Source: Amycolatopsis orientalis DSM 40040 = KCTC 9412
Lineage (GTDB): Bacteria > Actinomycetota > Actinomycetes > Mycobacteriales > Pseudonocardiaceae
DNA length: 64,000 nucleotides
Direction: 5' to 3'
Assembly: GCF_000478275.1 (NCBI RefSeq)
Contig: NZ_ASJB01000028.1
Span: forward strand, 355,487-419,486
The translations under genes and the position numbers were made by a program. A model generated the notes under the pieces. That model ran no database searches and was not told the DNA's origin. It saw only the letters and a program-made list of their open reading frames with translations. Below, piece after piece: positions 28,353 to 36,671 of the stretch. Position 1 is the first letter of the stretch; each line of letters begins with the position of its first letter.

Positions 28353-28368
28353 GTGTGTACGTTCACAG
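28353..28368. promoter_or_regulatory. CTGTG-n6-CACAG operator, site 4
   Basis: GTGTGTACGTTCACAG, 86 bases from site 3 and 48 bases before a small ATG with a good ribosome site. TTCACAGAACC occurs both here and as a half site at 28330-28340. Confidence 0.6.
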
Positions 28369-28415
28369 AACCAGCTCGTACTCGGTTCGTCATGTCGTCG
28401 ATCAAGGGAGATCGA

Positions 28416-28514
28416 ATGACCGCGAACGCCCCCTCGGAGTCAAGGAAAGCCGCGCTCTCGCAGACGAGCGTGTCTCCTTCCGCGACGCTGCCCGGCATCC
28501 GTTGCCTCTCCTGA
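28416..28514 (+). CDS. Possible 32-residue small ORF or decayed gene start in the GH53 leader
   Basis: The 441-base gap 28213-28654 holds the two operators above and this short frame. An ATG at 28416 follows AGGGAG at good distance, giving a 32-residue Ser/Ala-rich peptide (MTANAPSESRKAALSQ...) that stops at 28514. It looks like the start of a lost gene or a leader peptide. The 140 bases to the GH53 start show nothing else that I recognise. Confidence 0.3.
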   Translation: MTANAPSESRKAALSQTSVSPSATLPGIRCLS

Positions 28515-28654
28515 CCTCCCTGCTTCTCGCTGACCTTTCTCCACCCATCCCCGCTGAAGCCAGGGGCGCTGTGTCATGCCCCGAAGCCACCACCGAACGC
28601 GAGGATGTCGCTCGACCCGCCTGAGAAACCGCATCCAGGAAGAGGAGCTTCGCC

Positions 28655-29719
28655 ATGACCGAAACGACGAATACCGGCGGCGTTTCACGGCGCGGTCTGC
28701 TGATCGGCGCCGCCGCCGGTGCCGGCGCTCTCGCGCTGGGCACGGGCAGCCTGGGCCCGGGAGCGTCGGCCGCCCCTGCCGAGCAGTCCGGGGCCGCGGC
28801 GACGTTCGTCAAGGGCGCCGACATCAGCTGGATGCCGCAGATGGAGGCCAACGGCTATTACTGGCTCAACAAGTCGGGCCAGCGGCAGGATCTGTTCACC
28901 ATCCTCAAGAGCTACGGCATCACCGCGATCAGCCTGCGCACCTGGGTCAATCCGTCCAACAGCCCCACCGACGGGCACTGCGGCATCCAGGAAACCGTCA
29001 AGATGGCGCAGCGCTGCCGCGACGCGGGTATGCAGGTCCTGCTCGGCTTCCACTTCGGCGACACATGGAACTCCGTCGGCGTGCAGAAGCCGCCCAAGGC
29101 CTGGGCGAACATGAGCTACCCGCAAATGCGCGACGCCCTGCGCAAGTACGTCGACGACTCGCTGAAGCTGCTCAAGGCCGGCGGTGTGACACCGGGCTGG
29201 GTGAAGATCGGCAACGAGCAGAACAGCGGCATCTGCTCCCCCGTCGGCAGCGTCAGCAAACCGGCCCAGATGACCGGCCTGCTCAACGGCGCCTACGACG
29301 TGTCCAAACAGGTCTTTCCGACCACACCGGTCATGGTGCATCTCGCCCAGCCGCAGAAGATGGACAGCATCCAGCGGTTCTTCAACGCCTACCGCGGCAA
29401 TGGCGGCAAGTGGGACATCACCGCGCTGTCGTCCTACGCCCAGGCCGGCAACGTGTCCCCGATCCTGAGCAGCATGCGGACGATCCAGTCCACCTACGGC
29501 AAACCGGTCATGCAGGTCGAGTACGGCGGTCCGATCGACAAGGCAGGCCAGGTCCGCGACTCCCTGCGCCGATTCATCACCGGCATCAAGGCTTTCGGCG
29601 GCCTCGGCACCTTTTTCTGGGAGCCCGAAGGCTATTCGCCGTTCACCGGGTACAACATGACCGCTTGGGGCCGGGACCGGCGTCCCACCGCGGCCATGGA
29701 CGGCTTCCTCACCGCGTGA
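28655..29719 (+). CDS. Secreted GH53 endo-beta-1,4-galactanase
   Basis: A 354-residue Tat-exported enzyme. Twin Arg at 12-13 in SRRGLLIG, with Ala-rich core and a cleavage site near residue 40. The catalytic (beta/alpha)8 domain begins FVKGADISWM, the GH53 hallmark. The acid/base is E188 in VKIGNEQNSG and the nucleophile E289 in MQVEYGG. It cleaves beta-1,4-galactan in type I arabinogalactan, the main pectin side chain. AAGAGGAG lies before the ATG. The CE12-type esterase gene follows 11 bases later in the same operon. Confidence 0.92.
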   Translation: MTETTNTGGVSRRGLLIGAAAGAGALALGTGSLGPGASAAPAEQSGAAATFVKGADISWMPQMEANGYYWLNKSGQRQDLFTILKSYGITAISLRTWVNPSNSPTDGHCGIQETVKMAQRCRDAGMQVLLGFHFGDTWNSVGVQKPPKAWANMSYPQMRDALRKYVDDSLKLLKAGGVTPGWVKIGNEQNSGICSPVGSVSKPAQMTGLLNGAYDVSKQVFPTTPVMVHLAQPQKMDSIQRFFNAYRGNGGKWDITALSSYAQAGNVSPILSSMRTIQSTYGKPVMQVEYGGPIDKAGQVRDSLRRFITGIKAFGGLGTFFWEPEGYSPFTGYNMTAWGRDRRPTAAMDGFLTA

Positions 29720-29730
29720 AAGGACAATCC

Positions 29731-30771
29731 GTGTTCTTCAACCGTCTCGCGATCCTCGCTGCCGGAACGGCCGCGGCGGCTCTTGTCCCGATCCCGGCCG
29801 TGGCGGCGACAACGGCGTTGCCACCGCAGTGCTCCGGTGCCGCGCCGATCAGATGCAGTTTTCCCTTGGCGCCCGGCAATTACGACGTCTCGGTGGAACT
29901 CGGCAGCACCACCAAGGCGGCCAGCACCTCGATGTCGGTCGAGGCACGCAGGCAGGTCCTGAACGCCGTCTCCACCACCGCCGGTCAGGTGGTCCGCACC
30001 ACCGCGACGGTCAATGTCCGCAACCCCGAGGGCCAGCCGACCGGCCAGGGCGGCAACGGCACACCGGGTCTGCAGATCACGTTCAGCGGTACCGCTCCCG
30101 CCATCGGTTCGCTGACCGTGACCCCGGCCAGATCCCCTCTGGTGACCTATCTCGCGGGCGACTCGACCGTCTGCGACCAGCCGACCGCGCCCTACACCGG
30201 CTGGGGCCAGTACCTGCCGACCCGGGTACGCGACGGCGCGGTGGTCGCGAACTACGGTGACTCCGGCGAGAGTTCCGGCAGCTTCCTGTCCAACCGCGCG
30301 CTCTTCCCGGCGATGAAACCCCTGATCAAGAGCAAGGACCTGGTGCTCATCCAGTTCGGGCACAACGACAAGACGACCAACGCGACCACCTTCCGCGACA
30401 ACCTCACCAAGTTGGTCAACGGGGTTCGCGAACGCGGCGGCGTTCCAGTGCTGGTGACGCCACCGGTGCGGAGGCAGTTCAACGGCACCAAGCTGACGCC
30501 CACCGCCTTGCACGTCAACGGTGTGGGCGTTGACCTGCCGGCGGTGATGCGGGCGCTCGGCCGGAGCGCGAACGTGCCGGTGATCGACCTGACCGCCAAG
30601 AGCAAGGCGCTGGTCGAGTCGATGGGCCCGACGGCGTCCCAGCAGCTCTACCTCACCAGAGAAGCCGGCGACAACACCCACTTCTCCGCCCAAGGCGGGG
30701 CGGAGATGGCGAACCTCGTCGTGCAGGGGGTTCGCGAGCTGGACCTCTCCCTGGCCGGTTACCTGCGCTGA
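29731..30771 (+). CDS. Secreted SGNH esterase, rhamnogalacturonan acetylesterase type (CE12)
   Basis: A 346-residue exported protein with a signal peptide to about AVA at residue 25. A beta-sandwich domain covers about 30-130. The SGNH domain carries S145 in YLAGDSTVCDQ, the GDSGESSGS block, the IQFGHNDK block, and D314/H317 in DNTHFS. This is the CE12 layout; the enzyme should remove acetyl groups from rhamnogalacturonan I. The GTG at 29731 is preferred because AAAGGA lies six bases upstream; a GTG overlapping the GH53 stop (29716) is the alternative. Confidence 0.85.
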   Translation: MFFNRLAILAAGTAAAALVPIPAVAATTALPPQCSGAAPIRCSFPLAPGNYDVSVELGSTTKAASTSMSVEARRQVLNAVSTTAGQVVRTTATVNVRNPEGQPTGQGGNGTPGLQITFSGTAPAIGSLTVTPARSPLVTYLAGDSTVCDQPTAPYTGWGQYLPTRVRDGAVVANYGDSGESSGSFLSNRALFPAMKPLIKSKDLVLIQFGHNDKTTNATTFRDNLTKLVNGVRERGGVPVLVTPPVRRQFNGTKLTPTALHVNGVGVDLPAVMRALGRSANVPVIDLTAKSKALVESMGPTASQQLYLTREAGDNTHFSAQGGAEMANLVVQGVRELDLSLAGYLR

Positions 30772-30806
30772 CAACGCTGTTCCGATGTCCACAATGGAGG
30801 TACACA

Positions 30807-31226
30807 GTGCACCGTCTGGACGCGGCCCGGGAACACATCATCGGGCTTCACCGAATCGTCGTGGGGTTCCTGTTCGCCTGCCACGGACTGAAGACCCTGT
30901 TCGGGTTGTTCGGCGCCAAAGCCCCGGTGCCGGTCGGCACCTGGCCCGGCTGGTGGGCGGCGGTGATCCAGCTGGTCTGCGGCGTGCTGGTCGGCCTGGG
31001 CATCTTCGTCCGGCCCGCCGCCGTTCTCGGGGCGGGTTCGATGGCCTACGCCTATTTCGTCGTGCATCAGCCGTCGGCGCTCTGGCCCATCCAGAACGGC
31101 GGCGAGGCAGCCGCGTTGTTCTGCTGGGCGATGCTCGTCATCGCGGCCATCGGGCCCGGCCGGTTCGCCCTCGTCCGGAGCACCGCACGGCGCCGGACCG
31201 CCGCGGGCATGCCTTCCTCGGTCTGA
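30807..31226 (+). CDS. DoxX-family membrane protein
   Basis: A 139-residue protein with four membrane segments. The opening RIVVGFLFACHGLKTLFGLFG and later GWWAAVIQLVCGVLVGLGIF are typical of DoxX. Family members are linked to redox or respiratory functions, but most are uncharacterised. GTG start at 30807 with GGAGG seven bases upstream. Its insertion between carbohydrate enzymes and directly before a decayed glycosidase end suggests it arrived with, or survived, a local deletion. Confidence 0.85.
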   Translation: MHRLDAAREHIIGLHRIVVGFLFACHGLKTLFGLFGAKAPVPVGTWPGWWAAVIQLVCGVLVGLGIFVRPAAVLGAGSMAYAYFVVHQPSALWPIQNGGEAAALFCWAMLVIAAIGPGRFALVRSTARRRTAAGMPSSV

Positions 31227-31448
31227 CCGACGACCGGGACACTTCGTCGGCCCAGCCGATCACCTTCGACCTGAGCCGGTTCACCATCTTGCCCGCCGGC
31301 CCGATCACCCGCTGATCGACGTCGACGACCAGCGGCAGTGACAAATACGTCCAGCGCACCGATGTCCGGGCTCGAAGGCAAGCTGCTGCGTGCCTCCTTC
31401 GCGGCCGGGCAGGTGCAGACGTTCCAGCTCGACGGCGTTTCCGTCTGA
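31227..31448 (+). pseudogene. C-terminal remnant of a secreted glycosidase (GH30-like)
   Basis: Starting just after the DoxX stop, one frame reads SAQPITFDLSRFTILPAGPITR, a TGA stop, then STSTTSGSDKYVQRTDV. After a frameshift near 31365-31375, a second frame gives LEGKLLRASFAAGQVQTFQL and stops at 31446-31448. Together this is the beta-sandwich C-terminus seen in GH30-type endo-1,6-galactanases, where a Trp would be expected at the internal TGA. The catalytic domain is absent. Nonsense, frameshift and loss of the 5' part show an old, dead gene. Assignment to GH30 is from memory of the family's C-terminus. Confidence 0.6.
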
Positions 31449-31494
31449 CCCGACACCACCACCTTCACCCCTCCCCACACCCAAGGAGTCATCC

Positions 31495-32379
31495 ATGACC
31501 ATGCAGCGACGGACCTTCCTCAGTGCGACCGCGGCCGGCGCGGCGGGCGTCGGCCTGACCCTGCTCGGCGCGGGACAGGCACTGGCCGCCATCGGGCCGC
31601 TGGGCACGGCGCCGACCACGCCCTTCGCGGTCGGCGTGCGGCGGTACAACTGGACTCGCGGCAGCCGACCGTGCACCACATACGTCTACTACCCCGCTAC
31701 CGGTACCGCCGGCGGCAGCCCGGTGACGAACGCCCCGGTCGCCACCGGTGTCTTCCCCGTCTACAACTTCACGCACGGCTTCGGCAGCAGCCCGCAGAAC
31801 TCGCTGTTCATCATCCGGGCACTGGCCTCGGCGGGCTTCATCGTCCCTGCCCCGCATTTCAACCACAATTTCGGTGACGTCAACAACGGCAACTCGTCCA
31901 AGGACGTCTCGCAGATCCTCACCAACACCCTCGCGCTCAACACGAGCGGACCGCTGGCCGGGCATATCAACACCACCATCGGCGTCGGCGTCTCGGGGCA
32001 CTCCTTGGGCGGCATGATCACCCACGGCCTGCTGACCTCCTGGCCCGACCGCCGGATCATCTCCGCCAACCCGCAGTCCTGCGTCGACATGGGGAATCCG
32101 TCCAGTTCGGTTTCCGCCAAGGTCCTGTTCGTCCACGGCGACCGGGACTCGACCACGGCGTACAGCTCGGCCCGCCAGGCCTACAACGAGATGACCTGGC
32201 CAAAGGCGTTCCTCACCTTCGTCGGCGGCAGCCACACCAGCTTCTGGAGCGACCAGCGCTTCCCCAGGACCGTCGTCGACTGGGCCCGCTGGACCATGTA
32301 CGGCGACACCGCCGCACGGGACCGCCTGCCTGCCGACGCCGCCGGATCCAACACCCGGTGGGAAGCCAAGCTGGGCTAG
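31495..32379 (+). CDS. Tat-exported alpha/beta hydrolase (chlorophyllase/cutinase-like)
   Basis: A 294-residue protein with twin-Arg signal QRRTFLSATAAG and a core to about ALA at residue 31. The mature domain has the oxyanion segment NFTHGFGSSPQN, nucleophile S170 in GVSGHSLGG, likely acid D216 or D218 in VHGDRDST, and H247 in GGSHTSF. It is therefore a complete serine esterase triad. AAGGAG lies before the ATG. It is the only intact gene between two dead glycosidase genes. Substrate unknown; an ester of pectin or cutin would fit the surroundings. Confidence 0.85.
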   Translation: MTMQRRTFLSATAAGAAGVGLTLLGAGQALAAIGPLGTAPTTPFAVGVRRYNWTRGSRPCTTYVYYPATGTAGGSPVTNAPVATGVFPVYNFTHGFGSSPQNSLFIIRALASAGFIVPAPHFNHNFGDVNNGNSSKDVSQILTNTLALNTSGPLAGHINTTIGVGVSGHSLGGMITHGLLTSWPDRRIISANPQSCVDMGNPSSSVSAKVLFVHGDRDSTTAYSSARQAYNEMTWPKAFLTFVGGSHTSFWSDQRFPRTVVDWARWTMYGDTAARDRLPADAAGSNTRWEAKLG

Positions 32380-33258
32380 GCCCGCGTCCTTACCGCGCTC
32401 ATCCTGGTCGCCGCACTGATCACGTGCGGCGTCGCGGTGCCGTCGGCGCCGGTCGCGGCAAGTGTCCGGGCGGCCTACGCCGGCTACCTGTTCAGCGGCG
32501 GACGGCCGGTACTGACCTCCGCCATCGGGACCCGAGGCGTCCGAGACCCGTTACATCCTCCGCTCGCCGCGGGGCGACAAGTTCTACCAGATCGCCATCG
32601 ACCTGCGGATGTACGGGAACGGCACCTGGGACCAGGTCCAGCGGACCGGGAGCAAGTCCATCGTGGTGCGGGAATCGGCCGACCTGGTGAACTGGAGCGC
32701 GCCGCGCCTGGCACGTGTCTCGCCGGATACCGCCGGGAAAACGTGGGCACCGGAGGCGTACTACGACGAGAGTCTCGGGAAGTTCGTCGTGTTCTGGGCC
32801 TCGAAGCTCTACTCTGCCACCGATCCGAACCACACTGGCACCACCTACAACCAGATGCTGTACGCCACGACGTCCGACTTCCTGACCTTCAGCGTCCCAC
32901 AGGTCTGGGTCGACAAGGGCTACTCGACGATCGACTCGACGCTCACCGAGCACAACGGCACCTACTACCGGTTCACGAAGGACGAGCGAAGCTCCTCGCA
33001 GTCCGCGTGCGGCAAGTTCGTCCTCGCGGAGAAGTCGGCGAAGGGCCGCTGGTCTTCAAGTCGAACACCGAGGAACGCTGGTACCTGTTCATCGACGAGT
33101 ACGGCGGACGCGGCTACGTCCCGTTCACCACCACCGACCTGAACACCCGTCAGTGGACGCCCGTCTCGAGCTACACCCTGCCCGGCAGCTCGCGGCACGG
33201 CACCGTCCGGCAGGTCACCCAGGCCGAGTACGACCGGCTGTTGCGACGCTGGGGCTGA
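32380..33258 (+). pseudogene. Decayed GH43 arabinosidase/xylosidase-like gene
   Basis: The frame begins at the end of the hydrolase gene with a signal-peptide core (ALILVAALITCGVAVPSAPVAA) but no start codon. AYAGYLF then jumps to SGGRPVLTSAIGTRGVRDP, as if about 35 residues were deleted. After an extra T at 32551 the frame changes to YILRSPRGDKFYQIAIDLR, continuing through WAPEAYYDESLGKFVVFWAS and IDSTLTEHNGTYYRFTKDE. Near 33045 sequence is lost and the first frame resumes as GEGPLVFKSN to YDRLLRRWG. Together the pieces match a GH43 family protein with two deletions and frame changes. Confidence 0.75.
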
Positions 33259-33275
33259 GCCCGACCGAGGGGCGG

Positions 33276-33318
33276 AACCGGTGCCCTCCCCGAAAAACTC
33301 GGGGAGGGCACCGGTTTT
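33276..33318. terminator. Strong intrinsic terminator, 17-base stem
   Basis: Perfect stem AACCGGTGCCCTCCCCG/CGGGGAGGGCACCGGTT with loop AAAAACT, followed by TT. It separates the dead GH43 gene from the convergent protease gene (stop at 33326) and can serve both strands. Confidence 0.9.
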
Positions 33319-33325
33319 ACGAGGA

Positions 33326-34042
33326 TCAAACCCCGGCCACCTGCTGGATCCAGGGCCGGTACCGGGTGATGTTCGTGTACGCCGTCGTGGTCTGCCGGTC
33401 GCTGGTCGAGGCGACACCGACCTGACGGCCGGAGGCGAACATCGGGCCGCCCGAGTCCCCTCCGGCGGTGATGCCGTCGCCACGGCTGGCGCAGACCGCG
33501 ATACCGCCGTTGTAGTCACGGCACGCGACCGAGGTGACCCGGACGTTCGCGTACTTCAGGTACCGCGACTGGCAGTTGATCTCCGAACCGCACTGACTGG
33601 TCGCGCCCCAGCCGTAGACCTGCACGGTCTGCCCCACCGCGACGTCGCTGGTGGTGCCCAGCGGCGAGTAGGTGGCGTTCACCGGCGCGGTCAGCCGCAC
33701 GATCGCGAGGTCCGCGCTGGCGTGCCGGGTGACCGTCGAGCCGGTGGCCATCGTGCCACCACTGGTCTGGTCCAGGCTGCCGATCCGGAAGGTGAACGTG
33801 CCGCCGCTCGCCACGCAGTGCTTGGCGGTCAGGATGTACTGCGGCGCGATGATCGTGGAGGTACAGGTCTGCCTGCCGTTGGCGAACAGCCTGGCCGCCC
33901 ACGGGCCGCTCTGCGCGTTCTGGCCACCGATGATCATCGGCTGGACGTCGGACGGTTCCGCGGCGGACGCCACGGGTGCGGTCGCGCCGAGCAACGCCAG
34001 GAAGGCGGTGCCGGCGATCAGGACGAAGGAACGCAGTCGCAT
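33326..34042 (-). CDS. Secreted trypsin-like serine protease (S1)
   Basis: A 238-residue exported protease with a Sec signal to about ASA at residue 27. A short propeptide leads to IIGGQNAQSGPWAARL, the trypsin activation site. Catalytic triad H75 (LTAKHC), D111 (SADLAIV) and S197 (GGDSGGP). The six cysteines outside the signal fit three disulfides. Residue D191-type specificity cannot be set from this reading. Single gene. Its upstream region shares two motifs with the other secreted protease gene at 57.7 kb. Confidence 0.93.
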   Translation of the reverse strand: MRLRSFVLIAGTAFLALLGATAPVASAAEPSDVQPMIIGGQNAQSGPWAARLFANGRQTCTSTIIAPQYILTAKHCVASGGTFTFRIGSLDQTSGGTMATGSTVTRHASADLAIVRLTAPVNATYSPLGTTSDVAVGQTVQVYGWGATSQCGSEINCQSRYLKYANVRVTSVACRDYNGGIAVCASRGDGITAGGDSGGPMFASGRQVGVASTSDRQTTTAYTNITRYRPWIQQVAGV

Positions 34043-34134
34043 GGTTCCGACTCATTTCTGCGGCCGGGGTCCCAGCCGCGCGATAGGGACGGGGTGTGCC
34101 GATTCTGGGACGCGGCAAGAGAAATCGGACACCG

Positions 34135-34159
34135 ACGAAAGTCGTGCAGTAGGTACCTA
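34135..34159. promoter_or_regulatory. ACGAAAGT plus TAGGTACCTA motif upstream of S1 protease
   Basis: ACGAAAGT (34135-34142) followed by the 10-base palindrome TAGGTACCTA (34150-34159), about 93-118 bases upstream of the protease ATG. The same two elements (GGTACCTA and ACGAAAGTCGG) occur upstream of the second protease gene. The 330-base gap 34043-34372 otherwise holds only the 44-base palindrome. Confidence 0.4.
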
Positions 34160-34282
34160 TCTCTTCGCCGCGAGGACCGCTAAGCACTACCCCTAGGTAA
34201 AGCGACGGGACGGCGGCTGGGCCGACCGGCGTCCGTCCACTGGGGACAGATGGCGGCATAACCCGAGGGGCATAACGTGCGG

Positions 34283-34326
34283 TCGTGAGTGGTAAAGACG
34301 GTCAGAACCGTCATTGCCACTCACGA
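34283..34326. repeat. CTCGTGAGTGG-type palindrome, copy 1
   Basis: 44-base inverted repeat beginning TCGTGAGTGGTAAAGACGG and ending CCACTCACGA. It lies between the divergent protease and nitroreductase genes. Three further copies and one half copy are in the window. Confidence 0.85.
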
Positions 34327-34372
34327 GACTGAGGGCTTCCGGAAAGTCACGTCCGCCACCACAATCGGGATC

Positions 34373-35068
34373 ATGACCGCAGCACACTGGACCCCGACCT
34401 ACGGCGACCCCTTCGAGCCGGTGCCCTACCGTCCCGCGCGGATGCCCGCGGAGGAATCGCTGGCCACCGCCGCCGATCTGCGACGCCGCATGGACGCCCG
34501 CCGCACCGTGCGGATGTTCTCCACCGACCCGGTACCCGAGCAGGTGCTGGTGGACGCCATCGCGGTGGCCGCCACCGCGCCCAGCGGCGCGCATCAGCAG
34601 CCGTGGACCTTCGTGCTCATCGAGGACCAGGAGACCAAACAGCGCATCCGCGAGGCCGCCGAAGAGGAGGAGCGGATCTCCTACGAGGGCAGGCTCGGCG
34701 ACGAGTGGCTGTCCGCCCTGCGCCCGCTGGGCACCGACGCCGTCAAGACCCACCTCACCGACGCCCCGTACCTCATCGTGGTCTTCCAGCAGCGTTACTT
34801 CCTCGACGAGGACGGCACGAAGCACAAGCATTACTACGTCGACGAATCCGTGGGCATCGCGGTGGGCATGCTGATCACGGCGCTGCATCTGTCCGGGCTG
34901 GCCGCGCTGACGCATACGCCGTCGCCGATGCGGTTCCTCGGCGAGCTGCTCGAACGGCCGCAGAACGAGAAGGCGTTCGCCGTCATCCCGGTCGGCTATC
35001 CGGCGGACGACTGCGTGGTGCCGAACCTCGTGCGCAAGTCTCTCGATCAGGTGCTGATCCGCCGCTGA
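34373..35068 (+). CDS. Nitroreductase-family protein
   Basis: A 231-residue FMN-dependent oxidoreductase-fold protein. N-terminal FMN phosphate site MDARRTVRMFSTDPVP, then AVAATAPSGAHQQPW, then VGMLITALHLSGLAALTHTPSPM and PVGYPADD. The N-terminal extension and SGAHQQPW resemble the iodotyrosine deiodinase/BluB branch, so reductive dehalogenation is one possible role. ATG 34373 has only a weak GGGA upstream. The gene stands alone between palindromes and a promoter-like region. Confidence 0.85.
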   Translation: MTAAHWTPTYGDPFEPVPYRPARMPAEESLATAADLRRRMDARRTVRMFSTDPVPEQVLVDAIAVAATAPSGAHQQPWTFVLIEDQETKQRIREAAEEEERISYEGRLGDEWLSALRPLGTDAVKTHLTDAPYLIVVFQQRYFLDEDGTKHKHYYVDESVGIAVGMLITALHLSGLAALTHTPSPMRFLGELLERPQNEKAFAVIPVGYPADDCVVPNLVRKSLDQVLIRR

Positions 35069-35135
35069 CCATCCGCGCGGCCCGGGTGTCCGCGCACCCG
35101 GGTTGCGCGAAACATCCCATTTCACACAGCCATAT

Positions 35136-35205
35136 TGCGCATTAGTGCAGTTTACTGCGCACTTTGACGCATCTCTTGACATATCCGGCGGCGATTGGAC
35201 ACAGT
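35136..35205 (+). promoter_or_regulatory. Promoter and possible operator of the GH109-like gene
   Basis: TGCGCA occurs twice, 20 bases apart (35136 and 35156), flanking TTAGTGCAGTTTAC. A consensus -35 TTGACA follows at 35176-35181, with a weak -10 CACAGT 18 bases later. A regulator binding the two TGCGCA boxes would sit just upstream of the polymerase. Confidence 0.4.
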
Positions 35206-35240
35206 CTGGGCACCGAAGGCGACACGAAGGAGTGTTCTTC

Positions 35241-36623
35241 ATGGCCGACCTGCCCTCTGTCTCCCGGCGGACACTGTTCGGTGGCGCCCTCGCCGCCGGG
35301 GCGCTCGCCGCGATCCCGGTGAGCGCCACCGCGGCCGAGGCCGCCGATACCGGAAGCGCGCCCCACCGTCCGGGCCGTCGCAGCATGATCGGGGTGCCGT
35401 TCGAGCGGCACCAGACCGTCCGAATAGGACTCATCGGGCTCGGGAACCGTGGTATGTCCATGATCGGCGGATGGAGCGCGGTCCCGGGTGCCGTGGTCAC
35501 CGCGGTCTGCGACATCCGCGCGGAGCGCGCGAAGGCCGCCGCGGACAAGCTCGCCGCCGACGGCAGGCCGCGCCCGGCCGAGTACGGCGGATCCGACGAC
35601 GCCTACCGGAAGATGCTCTCCCGCACGGACATCGACCTGGTCTACATCGCCACGCCGTGGGAATTCCATTACCCGCAGGGCAAAGCCGCGCTGATGGCGG
35701 GTAAGCACGTCGGCGTCGAACTACCCATCGCCACCGAACTCGATCAGCTGTGGGACCTCGTCGACACCAGCGAGCGGACCCGCAAACACCTGTTCCTCGC
35801 CGAAAACTGCAGCTATGGCCGCAACGAGCTGGCCATCCTCAAGATGGCGCACGACGGCGTCTTCGGCGAGATCACCAACGGGCACGGTGGTTACCTGCAC
35901 GACCTGCGCGAACTGCTGTTCTCCGACACGTATTACACCGACGCGTGGCGCCGCAAATGGCATACCCGCAGCACCGCGAGTTTCTACCCGATGCACGGTC
36001 TCGCCCCCATCGCCGCCTGCATGGACGTCAACCGCGGCGACCGGTTCGCCACCCTGCGCGCCACGGCGACCGAGCCGAAGGGCCTCGCCGACTACCGGGA
36101 ACGGCATATGCCGCCGGGCCACCCGTCGTGGAACGAGACCTACATCAACGGCGACCTCGTGACCTGCCTGATCGAGACCGCGCAAGGGCGCGTCATCCGC
36201 GCCGAGCACGACGTCAGCTCACCGCGCCCGTACAGCCGGATCAACAGCCTCGCGGGCAGTCGCGGCATCGTGGAGGACTACCCCGCGCGCATCTACCTCG
36301 AGCCCGACCACAGCGGTCACGCGTGGAAGGACTTCGGGCCGTACCGCGACCGTTACGACCACTGGCTGTGGAAGAAGCTCAAGGACGATCCGAACCTCGG
36401 CGGGCACGGCGGGATGGACTACGTGCTGCAGTGGCGGATCGTGCAGCAGATGCGCGCCGGGCTGGTACCGGACATCGACGTCTACGACTCGGCGACCTGG
36501 TGCTCCCCTGTGCCGCTGAGCGTCGTCTCACTGGCCAATGGCGGGAAACCGGTCGCGGTACCGGACTTCACCCGCGGCGCCTGGTCGAAGCCCCGGGCGG
36601 GCCTGGACTCGCAGCCCCTTTGA
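35241..36623 (+). CDS. Tat-exported GH109-like Gfo/Idh/MocA protein
   Basis: A 460-residue protein. Twin-Arg signal SRRTLFGGALAAG, then a Rossmann domain with RIGLIGLGNRGMS (NAD site), IATPWEFHYPQG and GVELPIATE. The C-terminal part has YGRNELAIL, GHGGYLHDLREL and STASFYPMHGLAP. This set, including HGxxP, is that of GH109 alpha-N-acetylgalactosaminidases, which use a tightly held NAD in an elimination mechanism. It may act on GalNAc glycans outside the cell. AAGGAG lies ten bases before the ATG. Its stop is three bases before a 46-base palindrome. Confidence 0.85.
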   Translation: MADLPSVSRRTLFGGALAAGALAAIPVSATAAEAADTGSAPHRPGRRSMIGVPFERHQTVRIGLIGLGNRGMSMIGGWSAVPGAVVTAVCDIRAERAKAAADKLAADGRPRPAEYGGSDDAYRKMLSRTDIDLVYIATPWEFHYPQGKAALMAGKHVGVELPIATELDQLWDLVDTSERTRKHLFLAENCSYGRNELAILKMAHDGVFGEITNGHGGYLHDLRELLFSDTYYTDAWRRKWHTRSTASFYPMHGLAPIAACMDVNRGDRFATLRATATEPKGLADYRERHMPPGHPSWNETYINGDLVTCLIETAQGRVIRAEHDVSSPRPYSRINSLAGSRGIVEDYPARIYLEPDHSGHAWKDFGPYRDRYDHWLWKKLKDDPNLGGHGGMDYVLQWRIVQQMRAGLVPDIDVYDSATWCSPVPLSVVSLANGGKPVAVPDFTRGAWSKPRAGLDSQPL

Positions 36624-36625
36624 GA

Positions 36626-36671
36626 CTCGTGAGTGGTAATGACGGTTAGAACCGTCATTACCACTCACGAG
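36626..36671. repeat. CTCGTGAGTGG-type palindrome, copy 2
   Basis: Perfect 46-base inverted repeat (arms CTCGTGAGTGGTAATGACGG and its complement, centre TTAGAA). It lies between convergent genes. The TGA stop of the cyclase gene is inside its right arm (36665-36667). Confidence 0.92.
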
